From positions 1 through 11,402 of the forward strand of contig JAHFLM010000027.1 of assembly GCA_023244865.1 (NCBI GenBank): a stretch of 11,402 bases of DNA. Direction: 5' to 3'. Source of the DNA: Candidatus Harrisonbacteria bacterium (lineage in GTDB: Bacteria; Patescibacteriota; Minisyncoccia; UBA6257; UBA11618). This document shows positions 4,689-11,402 of the stretch, piece by piece. How positions within the stretch are numbered: the first letter of the stretch is position 1; every line of letters begins with the position of its first letter. The notes below the pieces were generated by a model, which worked only from the letters and a program-made list of their open reading frames with translations, had not been told where the DNA came from and searched no databases. The position numbers were made by a program, and so were the translations under genes.

Positions 4689-5984
4689 CTAATTACCGCT
4701 TCCATCTTCTACTATCCCCGTAACCCTTTCCACCACCTCTTCCAAAATTTCTTCCGTTACCGCCTCCACGTTCAACCTTAATAAGTCCTCCGTGTTACTC
4801 GCGCGCACTGCAATAAAATAGTCATCAAATATTAATTTCACTCCGTCATCCCGATTAATCTCGCTCGCCGCAAAGCCACACTCTGCAATAATTACCTCAA
4901 TCACTCGCGGCACCTCCTCTCTAATAAAATTAAAATTTACCATTCTTCCGTAAAACTTCGGCCACGCACTTAAAAGCTCACTCACACTCTCACATCTCGC
5001 TTTTAGTAAATTAATTAATTGAATCGCCGCAAAAATTCCAGAATCATTAAATCCAAAATTTCTGAAATAAAAATGCCCCGAATACTCTCCGCCCAAAACC
5101 GCATCTACCTCCCGCATCTTCTCTCTTACAAATATATTTCCCACCCGACTCTCCATCACCTCAATCCCCCATTCGCCAAGCACTCTCTTCGGCAAACCAC
5201 CAATAATCTGATCAATCACCACTCGCTCACCCTCCGGCAAACTCATCCCCATCAAAGTTAATGCTTGAGCCGAAGTAATTTCTAAACCATTCTCATCCAC
5301 AAAAAACGCCCTATCCCCATCCGCATCAAAAATCACTCCCAAATCCGCCACCTCACTCAAGACTCGCGCCTGCAATTCTAGAATCGCCCCATCACCCAAA
5401 GGGTCAGGTCCATGGGCCGTAAAATTAGCATCCTCTTTATCATTAATAAAAATAGCCTCCACCGCCTGATTTCTCAAAAATATTTTTCGAAGCACTCTCC
5501 CAACCGAACCATTTGAACAATCAAACACTATCCTCACAACTCTCCCTCCTTTAATAATTTCCCCACGTAAAAAATCTACATATAAACCCAACCCATCCTG
5601 CTCAATCCAATGCCACACTTCTTCTCCCGACACTGGTGCCGCCCCCTCCCGCATAATCTTCAATCCTCCATGTTCCGCCGGGCTATGGGAAGCAGTCACC
5701 ATAATTCCACCATTTAAACCCAAACTCGAAACCAAATAATACAAAGTTGGCGTAGTCACTATCCCCACCTCAATCACTTCGAGCACCCCACTCAAAGCCA
5801 ACCCCTCTTTCAAAGCTTCATATAAAACAGGCGAGCTACTTCGCACATCAAGTCCAATTATCACTCTCCCAAGAAACTTATCTCCCACCACTCGCCCAAT
5901 CGTGCGTGCCATTTCAGCATTAATTTCCAAGGGATAAATCCCCCGAATATCATTCGCCCGAAAAGCCTTGGTCTTTTTCACCAT
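4689..5984 (-). CDS. Phosphomannomutase/phosphoglucomutase (alpha-D-phosphohexomutase superfamily)
   Basis: This cytoplasmic enzyme interconverts hexose 6-phosphate and hexose 1-phosphate, supplying GDP-mannose or UDP/dTDP-glucose for envelope glycans. All four active-site loops are present: the N-terminal FRANDIRG (8-15), the phosphoserine loop TASHSP (97-102, catalytic Ser99), the Mg2+ loop DADGDR (220-225, Asp220/222/224), the sugar-specificity loop GGEYSGH (298-304) and the phosphate-binding loop RASNTE (394-399). At 431 residues it is slightly shorter than the usual ~455. The GEYSGH and RASNTE forms fit dual PMM/PGM enzymes better than GlmM, but mannose versus glucose preference cannot be settled. 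Ser101 replaces the Asn common in TASHNP. No good SD precedes the ATG at 5984; a promoter -10 lies 6 nt before it, so the mRNA is probably leaderless. It diverges from ftsK. Confidence 0.93.
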   Translation of the reverse strand: MVKKTKAFRANDIRGIYPLEINAEMARTIGRVVGDKFLGRVIIGLDVRSSSPVLYEALKEGLALSGVLEVIEVGIVTTPTLYYLVSSLGLNGGIMVTASHSPAEHGGLKIMREGAAPVSGEEVWHWIEQDGLGLYVDFLRGEIIKGGRVVRIVFDCSNGSVGRVLRKIFLRNQAVEAIFINDKEDANFTAHGPDPLGDGAILELQARVLSEVADLGVIFDADGDRAFFVDENGLEITSAQALTLMGMSLPEGERVVIDQIIGGLPKRVLGEWGIEVMESRVGNIFVREKMREVDAVLGGEYSGHFYFRNFGFNDSGIFAAIQLINLLKARCESVSELLSAWPKFYGRMVNFNFIREEVPRVIEVIIAECGFAASEINRDDGVKLIFDDYFIAVRASNTEDLLRLNVEAVTEEILEEVVERVTGIVEDGSGN

Positions 5985-5990
5985 GATTTC

Positions 5991-6019
5991 AAATTACTCT
6001 GTTAAATAAATAGTGACAA
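5991..6019 (-). promoter_or_regulatory. Putative leaderless promoter of the phosphomutase gene
   Basis: On the minus strand, TTGTCA (-35, 6014-6019), a 17-nt spacer and TAATTT (-10, 5991-5996) are followed after only 6 nt by the ATG at 5984. Transcription would start at or next to the A of the ATG. The -10 is a moderate match. Confidence 0.5.
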
Positions 6020-6027
6020 GACTTTGT

Positions 6028-6056
6028 TTTTCTTATCTACTTCTTCATAATATAAT
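6028..6056 (+). promoter_or_regulatory. Putative leaderless promoter of ftsK
   Basis: A perfect TATAAT (6051-6056) ends 6 nt before the ftsK ATG at 6063. The -35 is poor: TTTTCT (6028-6033) lies at the right distance. There is no SD in the 6-nt gap, so a leaderless mRNA is the natural reading. Confidence 0.6.
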
Positions 6057-6062
6057 GAACCT

Positions 6063-8234
6063 ATGGCCAAATTCGAAGACGACGACGAAAAGGAACTAAA
6101 ACCGAAGCGCCGTAGAAAAGACAAAGAAGAAAAAACCTCTTTTTTTGAATCAATCAGCCTAGAAATTAAAAAAAGTATCTCGGCCATTCTTTTAATAGGT
6201 ATTGGCGTAGTTTTAATTCTCGCTAGTCTCAAACAAGCGGGTCCTGCTGGTGAATTTTTATACGCCAACCTCGATAAATTTTTCGGTTGGGGCTACTACC
6301 TGCTCCCTTTTGTTGCTTTCACTATCGCCGTTGTTTTCCTCCTTTCTCGGGAAGTTAAACTTTTAAGCCCTACGTTCATTGGTAGCTTTGTTTTAATTAT
6401 TTCTTCTCTAAGTTTTATCGACATCGTTTTCCCGGGTGAGGCCGGCTTAATGGGTAATGCCCTCGGCATGATCAAACAACCCTTCGGCTTCCCCGCTTCT
6501 TTAGTCATGGTAGTCAGCTTAATTATTATTGGCGGCGTCATCACTCTCAATATTCCTTTAAAAATCTCTCTCCCTGTTAGAAATAAAAAAGATGAAAGCG
6601 AAAACAAAAGCCCTGAAGATAAAATCACCATCAAAGATCCAACCTCCTCTCTCTCTGGCTTAGCTTCTGAAAGAGCTGAACAAAGCGCCCTCGGCCAAAA
6701 AATCGCTGACGTCCTCTCTAAAGCCAAGCCTAAAGAAAAAGAAGAGGGTCTCGACCTCACCTTCCACGCTAAAGATTTTAAACTTCCACCCCTATCTCTT
6801 TTAAAAACCAATGTTGAAAAACCCCAATCAGGTGATCTCAAAGCCAACGCCTTTATCATTAAAAGAACTTTAGAAAGTTTCGGCATCCCTTGTGAAATGG
6901 GCGAGATCTCGATCGGCCCCAAAGTTACTCGCTACACTTTAAAACCTGCTGAAGGCGTCCGTCTCAATAAAATTACCAATCTCAACCAAGATCTAGCCCT
7001 CGCCCTTGCCCTCCACCCCATCAGAATTGAAGCTCCAATTCCAGGCAAGTCCGCCGTCGGCATTGAAGTACCTAACAAAACTCCCGCCATGGTTCGCTTA
7101 GGTAACTTAATTAGTCTTCCCGAATTTAACCAAGGTGGCCTCATTAGCTTTATTTTGGGCCGCGACGTTAACGGCGACCCTATTACCGCTAATATCGAAA
7201 AAATGCCGCACCTCTTAATTTCTGGTGCCACCGGCTCTGGTAAATCCATTTTAGTTCACTCGATCATTACCTCTCTCTTATATAAAAACTCCCCTCGCAC
7301 TTTACGCCTCTTAATGATCGACCCGAAACGTGTCGAGCTCACCGCTTACAAAGAAATTCCTCACCTTGCTTCGCCGGTAATTGTTGAAGGCAAAAAAGCC
7401 GTCAACGTTTTCAAATGGGCAGTCCACGAAATGGATGAACGCTACAACATTTTAATGAACGCCAAAGTCAGAGACATTAAAAGCTACAACGAAAAAAATA
7501 AAGACGAACCCATGCCTTACGTAGTTATGGTCGTCGATGAATTAGCTGACCTTATGGCGTCTTACGGCCGCGAAGTCGAAGGCTACATCGTCCGTCTTGC
7601 TCAAATGGCCCGCGCGGTCGGCATCCACCTTATTCTCGCCACTCAAAGACCATCCGTTGAAGTCATCACCGGCTTAATCAAGGCCAACATTCCAACGAGA
7701 ATCGCTCTTCAGGTCGCCTCACAAATCGACTCTCGCACTATCATCGACATGGCTGGCGCCGAAAAACTTTTAGGCGGCGGCGACATGCTCTTCCTATCTA
7801 ATGAATTCTCTAAACCTAAAAGAATTCAAAGTCCTTACATTAGCGAAGAAGAAATTAACGCCGTCGCTAATTATATTAGAGAGAATAACGAAACTAATTT
7901 CGATGCCCTCTCGCCTATAAAAGATATACCAGATGCTAAAACCGTTATCACTAAAGATTCCATTCAAGATTTCATGGAAAATGATGCTGGTGATGAAGAC
8001 GATGATTTATATTCCGAAGCTGTAGAAGTAGTGAAACAAGCCCAAAAAGCCTCTGCCTCTTTATTACAGCGCCGCCTCAAAGTTGGCTACGCTCGAGCCG
8101 CTCGCCTACTCGACATCATGGAACAAAAAAATGTCATCGGCCCCGGCGATGGCGCCAAAGCTCGCGAAGTCTACATCATGAACGACGCCGGCGCCCCATC
8201 AATCGAAGACGAAGACTCCGAAGAGGAAGCGTAA
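6063..8234 (+). CDS. ftsK: FtsK/SpoIIIE-family DNA translocase
   Basis: This membrane-anchored DNA pump moves chromosome ends through the closing septum and aids dimer resolution at division. The 723 residues show the full layout: a charged cytoplasmic N-terminus (1-35), four membrane helices (about 38-57, 77-96, 104-122, 144-164), a short linker (165-240), then the translocase motor with Walker A GATGSGKS (388-395, Lys394) and Walker B VVMVVDE (487-493, Asp492, Glu493), the LATQRPSVEVITGLIKANIP signature (525-544), and a C-terminal winged-helix gamma domain (about 648-705) that reads the polar KOPS/SRS-type DNA sequences. The linker is short compared with E. coli FtsK, nearer to SpoIIIE size. 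The last residues are very acidic. The start follows a TATAAT by 6 nt, without an SD. The gene is the head of the ftsK, rodZ-like, recA run, although its neighbour has its own promoter. Confidence 0.97.
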   Translation: MAKFEDDDEKELKPKRRRKDKEEKTSFFESISLEIKKSISAILLIGIGVVLILASLKQAGPAGEFLYANLDKFFGWGYYLLPFVAFTIAVVFLLSREVKLLSPTFIGSFVLIISSLSFIDIVFPGEAGLMGNALGMIKQPFGFPASLVMVVSLIIIGGVITLNIPLKISLPVRNKKDESENKSPEDKITIKDPTSSLSGLASERAEQSALGQKIADVLSKAKPKEKEEGLDLTFHAKDFKLPPLSLLKTNVEKPQSGDLKANAFIIKRTLESFGIPCEMGEISIGPKVTRYTLKPAEGVRLNKITNLNQDLALALALHPIRIEAPIPGKSAVGIEVPNKTPAMVRLGNLISLPEFNQGGLISFILGRDVNGDPITANIEKMPHLLISGATGSGKSILVHSIITSLLYKNSPRTLRLLMIDPKRVELTAYKEIPHLASPVIVEGKKAVNVFKWAVHEMDERYNILMNAKVRDIKSYNEKNKDEPMPYVVMVVDELADLMASYGREVEGYIVRLAQMARAVGIHLILATQRPSVEVITGLIKANIPTRIALQVASQIDSRTIIDMAGAEKLLGGGDMLFLSNEFSKPKRIQSPYISEEEINAVANYIRENNETNFDALSPIKDIPDAKTVITKDSIQDFMENDAGDEDDDLYSEAVEVVKQAQKASASLLQRRLKVGYARAARLLDIMEQKNVIGPGDGAKAREVYIMNDAGAPSIEDEDSEEEA

Positions 8235-8249
8235 ATTAAAAGTTAATAG

Positions 8250-8316
8250 TTAAGAATTAAAAATTAAGAAATAGATCTTATTAAATAAATTCAATTTCCT
8301 AATTACCAATTCTTAA
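8250..8316. repeat. AT-rich inverted repeat between ftsK and the RodZ-like gene
   Basis: TTAAGAATT-AATTA-GAAAT (8250-8272) is inverted as ATTTC-TAATT-AATTCTTAA (8294-8316) with four mismatches, around a 21-nt loop. Further TTAA-type repeats flank both arms. There is no GC stem plus U-tract, so it is not a usual terminator. It lies in the 173-nt gap that also holds the next promoter. Confidence 0.55.
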
Positions 8317-8370
8317 ATCTTAATTCACGACCCCCTCATACTCCACCATCTTTTCAAAAAAAATCACTAT

Positions 8371-8399
8371 TTGATAGCAATAACGCCCTCCCCTATAAT
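8371..8399 (+). promoter_or_regulatory. Leaderless promoter of the RodZ-like gene
   Basis: TTGATA (-35, 8371-8376) and a perfect TATAAT (-10, 8394-8399) are spaced by 17 nt. The ATG follows the -10 by 8 nt, so transcription should begin within a base or two of it. GGGAG at 8401-8405 looks like an SD but is only 2 nt from the ATG and would mostly lie outside the mRNA. Confidence 0.8.
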
Positions 8400-8407
8400 A
8401 GGGAGCA

Positions 8408-9130
8408 ATGGAAGCATACTCTCTAGAAGAAGTCGTCAAAGAAGCGGCTCTCAAAAAAAATCTCACCATCAAAAAACTCGCTGAATTAAATGATATTCAA
8501 GAAAGATATTTGATTGCGATTTTAGACTTAGACGAAAACTCCGTCCCTCCACCACCCTTCATCCGAGGCTACCTTAAAAAACTAGCTGAATCATTAGACT
8601 TAGACAGCAACGAACTTTGGCGTCTTTATAAAAAAGAAGCTGGCCTAGGCTCACACGCGGGCGCCATCGACGAGCTCCCTCAAAACCGATACTCCACTAG
8701 CTCAACAAATAAAAAATGGCTCTTCTACTCCCTCCCCGCCATCATTATCTTTCTTTACCTAACATGGAACATCAAATCTCTCCTCTCGGCTCCAGAAATC
8801 AATATCACCTATCCCAATGTCGATGAGCTAATCGTCAGCCAACCCAATTTCAGCATCACAGGCAGCCTCGACCCTAATTACAAGCTAACTATTAATGATA
8901 AAAACGTCTTAGTCGATTCTGACGGTCGATTTAACTTTGGAATCGATCTCAAAACCGGTTTAAATCTAGTAGATATTAAAGCCAAAAAATTCCTTGGCAA
9001 AGAAACCAAAGTCCAAAAAAGATTAATCTACGAACCCCCATCCATCGAAACCGGCAACGACACCAGCACAACTCCCACCGAAAAATCAAAAAAAGATAAT
9101 CCCGGAGCTGTCAACGCTAGCGAAAACTAA
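8408..9130 (+). CDS. RodZ-like membrane protein (N-terminal HTH, one TM helix, extracytoplasmic beta domain)
   Basis: The 240 residues follow the RodZ plan: a cytoplasmic helix-turn-helix of the HTH_25 type (about 5-80, with the family-typical ERYLIAILDLDE and PPPPFIRGYLKKLAESLDLD), a linker, one membrane helix (about 104-121), and an outer domain (128-208) rich in beta strands with an INITYPN...TGSL...DGRFNF...GLNLVDI pattern, as in Ig-like or glucodextranase-B-type domains. The polar Ser/Thr/Lys tail (210-240) is disordered. RodZ links MreB to the cell-wall elongation machinery; no mreB is visible here, so a role in shape or surface assembly is inferred from architecture. Expression is from its own leaderless promoter; recA follows after a gap holding a GC-rich repeat, and there is no terminator, so readthrough into recA is possible. 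Confidence 0.85.
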   Translation: MEAYSLEEVVKEAALKKNLTIKKLAELNDIQERYLIAILDLDENSVPPPPFIRGYLKKLAESLDLDSNELWRLYKKEAGLGSHAGAIDELPQNRYSTSSTNKKWLFYSLPAIIIFLYLTWNIKSLLSAPEINITYPNVDELIVSQPNFSITGSLDPNYKLTINDKNVLVDSDGRFNFGIDLKTGLNLVDIKAKKFLGKETKVQKRLIYEPPSIETGNDTSTTPTEKSKKDNPGAVNASEN

Positions 9131-9165
9131 AAAATAAATTAGAATACCAACAAATCTCTTAAGCT

Positions 9166-9200
9166 CCCCTCCTCTACCGAGGAGGGGCCGGGGGGAGGTG
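9166..9200. repeat. GC-rich CCCCTCCTC hairpin repeat upstream of recA
   Basis: CCCCTCCTC (9166-9174) pairs perfectly with GAGGAGGGG (9179-9187) around TACC, followed by CCGGGGGGAGGTG. It resembles the C-rich/G-rich intergenic repeats seen in many CPR and Bacteroidetes genomes. The GGAGGTG at its end imitates an SD but lies 29 nt before the recA ATG. It stands out sharply from the AT-rich surroundings. Confidence 0.65.
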
Positions 9201-9228
9201 AACAATATTTAATCAAAAAAACAAACCC

Positions 9229-10275
9229 ATGATAAAGAAAAAAGAAAAAGTAGAAAAAGCCCCAGCTCCTAAATACGGTGAAAAAGATTTAGACAAGCTT
9301 CTCGCCACTCTTCAAGGTAAATTTGGCGACGGCGCAGTCATGAAGCTCGGCGATGTTAAAAAAATTAATATCGACGCCATTCCTACCGGCTCCTTTTCTC
9401 TCGACCTCGCCTTAGGAGTAGGCGGACTACCAAAAGGTAGGATCGTGGAAATCTATGGCCCAGAATCTTCTGGTAAAACCACTCTCGCCTTAAACGTCAT
9501 CGCTCAAGCTCAGAAAAAAGGTGGTCGCTGTGCCTTCATCGATGCCGAACACGCCATGGATCCAGACTACGCCGCGAAGCTTGGCGTGAACACGAGAGAC
9601 CTCTTAATTTCTCAGCCAGATAGCGGCGAAGAAGCTTTAAATATTTTAGAAGACTTAGTTAAGTCACACATTATTGATTGTGTTGTAGTCGACTCCGTTG
9701 CTGCTCTTACTCCTAAAGCTGAAATCGACGGTGTTATGGGCCAGCAGTTCATGGGTCTCCAAGCTCGTATGATGAGCCAAGCTCTCCGTAAACTCACCGC
9801 TATTTCCGCTAAATCCAACACCTTAATTATTTTCATCAACCAGCTCCGCGAAAAAATCGGCATCATGTTCGGTAACCCTGAAACCACTCCCGGCGGCCGC
9901 GCTTTAAAGTTTTTCTCTTCGGTGAGAATCGATGTCCGTCGCTCCGCTCAAATTAAAAAAGGTGAAGAAGTCATCGGCAACCGTGTTATTGCGAAAGTAG
10001 TTAAAAACAAAGTTGCTCCCCCATTCAGAATCGCCGAATTCGACATCCTCTATGGCGCTGGCATCTCCTACGAAGCTGATGTTTTAAACACCGCCATCAC
10101 TCAAGAAGTAGTTAAAAAAGCCGGAGCAAGTTATAGCCTCGGCGACCTCAAACTCGGCGTCGGCTTCGACACCGTCAAACAAAAACTCAAAGACGACAAA
10201 GACTTATGTAAAAAAATCCTAGAAGCCGTCAAAGCCCACATCGAAGCCCAACAACTCGCCAGATCCGAAGAATAA
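9229..10275 (+). CDS. recA: RecA recombinase
   Basis: RecA forms ATP-dependent filaments on single-stranded DNA, catalysing strand exchange in repair and triggering SOS cleavage where LexA exists. The 348 residues include Walker A GPESSGKT (77-84, Lys83), the catalytic Glu107 in FIDAEHAMDP, Walker B VVVDS (152-156), DNA loop L1 (around 168-180, GQQFMGLQARMMSQ) and IFINQLREKIG with the ATP-sensing Gln205, then loop L2 with FGNPETTPGGRALKFF. An N-terminal Lys-rich extension shifts numbering by 11 from E. coli; the C-terminus ends ARSEE and lacks a long acidic tail. The ATG has no SD: the upstream GGAGGTG is too far. A start in an AAA-rich leader is plausible, with transcription either from the RodZ-like gene or from a nearby weak promoter. 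No LexA-type box is evident. A strong terminator follows. Confidence 0.99.
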   Translation: MIKKKEKVEKAPAPKYGEKDLDKLLATLQGKFGDGAVMKLGDVKKINIDAIPTGSFSLDLALGVGGLPKGRIVEIYGPESSGKTTLALNVIAQAQKKGGRCAFIDAEHAMDPDYAAKLGVNTRDLLISQPDSGEEALNILEDLVKSHIIDCVVVDSVAALTPKAEIDGVMGQQFMGLQARMMSQALRKLTAISAKSNTLIIFINQLREKIGIMFGNPETTPGGRALKFFSSVRIDVRRSAQIKKGEEVIGNRVIAKVVKNKVAPPFRIAEFDILYGAGISYEADVLNTAITQEVVKKAGASYSLGDLKLGVGFDTVKQKLKDDKDLCKKILEAVKAHIEAQQLARSEE

Positions 10276-10280
10276 ACAAC

Positions 10281-10310
10281 AAAAACAGCCTATAAAAGGC
10301 TGTTTTTGTT
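10281..10310 (+). terminator. Intrinsic terminator of recA
   Basis: AAAAACAGCCT (10281-10291) pairs perfectly with AGGCTGTTTTT (10297-10307), followed by GTTTG. The A-run before and T-run after make it usable in both directions, but only recA needs it. Confidence 0.93.
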
Positions 10311-10334
10311 TGATTTTAAAAGCCCTTGCTCATA

Positions 10335-10364
10335 TTGACTTTTAAGGCAATTTTATGGTATAAT
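10335..10364 (+). promoter_or_regulatory. Promoter of the tandem paralog pair
   Basis: TTGACT (-35, 10335-10340), an 18-nt spacer and TATAAT (-10, 10359-10364) with TGG before the -10 (extended -10). The predicted start near 10371 gives a leader of about 60 nt. It matches the design of the promoter at 2134-2163. Confidence 0.88.
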
Positions 10365-10375
10365 AAAGATAGAAC

Positions 10376-10405
10376 CGATGAGAGCTCTATTTCTGAGCTT
10401 TATCG
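10376..10405 (+). promoter_or_regulatory. 5'UTR hairpin upstream of the paralog pair
   Basis: CGATGAG-A-GCTC (10376-10387) pairs with GAGC-TTTATCG (10395-10405), 11 pairs including two G-U, with one bulged A and a 7-nt loop. It lies near the predicted 5' end and about 20 nt before the SD, so it does not hide the RBS. It could stabilise the mRNA. No known riboswitch is recognised. Confidence 0.45.
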
Positions 10406-10432
10406 CATAAAATCAAATCAAAGGAACGGATC

Positions 10433-10870
10433 ATGGACACGGCATTTTTAGTAATCGAAGCAATCTTTGTGATTTCCGCGTTGGCATTCCTCTTAGACAA
10501 AAAGTGGTCAGAGGGAGTGCTCTGTATCGTCGTTGTACTCCTTGTGATCGAAACCAACCACGAGTGCAAAAAAGCTGCCATACCAGGCAAGGTAGAAGAA
10601 GTTCGTTTCGAACGAATCCTCTACCACATGGGAAACGAGTACTCGATCCTAGTGGACGGACAAATGAGCAAAGGAAACTTCGGCAGCGTCCAATTTCTTT
10701 ATGACGCTAAAGAAGGTGAAAAAAGTTGGGTTAGAGTCCAAAAGAATGTGAGAGGTGGTGCAATACACTCAGAGTTTCACCTCCACAACGCTAAAGAATT
10801 GAGCGCCGGTGACTACAAGTATCGATCAGGCAAACAAACCAAACAAGGTTCAACGACAGTCGTTGAATGA
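10433..10870 (+). CDS. Small two-TM membrane protein, paralog A of a tandem pair
   Basis: This 145-residue protein belongs to no family I know. ATG start with AAGGAA 6 nt upstream. Two membrane helices (about 4-21 and 28-41) are joined by a short basic loop (DKKW), which by the positive-inside rule puts the loop inside and both ends outside. The remaining domain (52-134) is shared with the next gene: EEVRFER (55-61), HMGNEYS (65-71), FLYDAK (88-93), EKSW (96-99), SEFHLHNAKE (113-122), ending in an identical STTVVE (140-145) after a basic disordered linker. The alternating pattern suggests a beta-rich fold. About 60% of the shared positions are identical to paralog B by hand count. It is first in a two-gene unit under a strong promoter. 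The role is unknown; a surface or envelope protein is inferred. Confidence 0.85.
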   Translation: MDTAFLVIEAIFVISALAFLLDKKWSEGVLCIVVVLLVIETNHECKKAAIPGKVEEVRFERILYHMGNEYSILVDGQMSKGNFGSVQFLYDAKEGEKSWVRVQKNVRGGAIHSEFHLHNAKELSAGDYKYRSGKQTKQGSTTVVE

Positions 10871-10902
10871 ATCCAACACAAACCAAGCTCAGGAGAAAAA
10901 CC

Positions 10903-11373
10903 ATGAACGAGGCAGCGACTAATGCGGTGACCTTTCTGTGGGTCTTCATAACAATATTCGGAGTCATCTCACTGGGATCCTTCTTCAAAAAGGAACGGTT
11001 CTGGGGCTGCCTCATGGGATTGTTAGCGCTCCTAGCCTTAGGAGCCATTCACCAAATCAAACAGGTGAATACTCCAGGTCAGAGAGAGGAGGTTCGCTTC
11101 GAACGACTTCTTCACCACATGAACAATGAGTATTCGGTACTTGTTGAAGGAGAAATGCAAAGAAAAAACTTCGGTCGCGTAAAATTCTTGTACGACGCCA
11201 AAGCCAATGAAAAAAGCTGGGGTGTCATCCAAAAGAATTTAGCCGGAGAAATCATGCGGTCAGAGTTTCACCTTCATAACGCAAAAGAGGTTGAGGGTGG
11301 AGACTTCGAGTATAAAACCGGCCAACGCCGAACTCGCAGCACACACAAAGCCTCGACCACCGTCGTAGAGTGA
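10903..11373 (+). CDS. Small two-TM membrane protein, paralog B of a tandem pair
   Basis: A 156-residue paralog of the preceding protein. I start it at ATG 10903, 7 nt after AGGAG, giving the N-terminus MNEAATNAVTF. An in-frame ATG at 10867, overlapping the previous stop, would add 12 polar basic residues before the membrane helix and has no SD. Helices lie at about 8-27 and 34-50, joined by a basic FFKKERFW loop, again predicting an outer C-terminal domain (62-139) with EEVRFER (62-68), HHMNNEYS (71-78), FLYDAK (95-100), EKSW (103-106) and SEFHLHNAKE (120-129), and the same STTVVE end (151-156). The two DNA sequences are clearly similar in the domain, so this is an old tandem duplication. 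The membrane part has diverged far more. It lies 32 nt after paralog A and is surely cotranscribed. No terminator appears before the window ends. Confidence 0.85.
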   Translation: MNEAATNAVTFLWVFITIFGVISLGSFFKKERFWGCLMGLLALLALGAIHQIKQVNTPGQREEVRFERLLHHMNNEYSVLVEGEMQRKNFGRVKFLYDAKANEKSWGVIQKNLAGEIMRSEFHLHNAKEVEGGDFEYKTGQRRTRSTHKASTTVVE

Positions 11374-11402
11374 AACAACTCAGCGACAAGATAACCAAAA
11401 GC

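Noticed and set aside
6296..6922. Minus-strand 208-codon frame inside ftsK
   Set aside because: It is antisense to the intact ftsK membrane, linker and early motor region, with no signals of its own.
9193..9199. GGAGGTG as the recA Shine-Dalgarno
   Set aside because: It is 29 nt from the ATG and part of a GC-rich repeat; the nearest possible start after it is followed at once by TAA.
10867..10902. Upstream ATG of paralog B overlapping the stop of paralog A (ATGA coupling)
   Set aside because: No SD there; AGGAG is placed correctly for ATG 10903, and the shorter form aligns better with paralog A.
1..11402. TGA recoded as Gly (as in Gracilibacteria/SR1)
   Set aside because: Genes ending in TGA (3342, 10870, 11373) stop at sensible protein ends, and no gene needs a TGA read through.

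Overview
The window looks like a piece of a small-genome, AT-leaning bacterial chromosome, most plausibly from the Candidate Phyla Radiation (Patescibacteria, perhaps Parcubacteria). This rests on three things: ftsK, a RodZ-like membrane HTH gene and recA lie consecutively on one strand; intergenic spaces are very short and full of small palindromic repeats; and several promoters sit so close to the start codon that the mRNAs should be leaderless. The lineage is inferred, not proven. All stop codons fit the standard code, so TGA is not recoded.

Left part (1-3140). A probably 5'-truncated hypothetical protein with a membrane segment and coiled coil ends at 1329. Next comes a divergent pair of strongly expressed-looking surface genes: a membrane-anchored Gln/Pro/Gly/Cys-rich protein on the minus strand (1419-2057) and a secreted Cys-rich protein with a signal peptide on the plus strand (2411-3049). 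Each has a near-consensus sigma70-type promoter in the shared gap (2058-2410), an SD, extra 3'UTR hairpins and a strong terminator. Neither matches a family I can name, and this pair is the best candidate for something undescribed.

Middle (3140-4690). This repeat-rich stretch carries a GNAT-like acetyltransferase (minus) and a small basic orphan protein with its own promoter and terminator (plus). Around them are several palindromes and a 7-bp tandem repeat that runs into the acetyltransferase stop codon.

Core (4689-10310). A phosphomannomutase/phosphoglucomutase (minus) diverges from ftsK (plus), followed by the RodZ-like gene and recA. They serve sugar-phosphate supply for the cell surface, chromosome segregation at division, cell shape and recombination. 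The phosphomutase, ftsK and RodZ-like genes each have a -10 box only 6-8 nt before ATG. recA ends in a strong terminator.

Right end (10310-11402). A strong promoter and a 5'UTR hairpin precede two tandem paralogous genes for small proteins with two membrane helices and one conserved, apparently extracytoplasmic domain ending in STTVVE. I do not recognise the domain, and the array may continue past the window.
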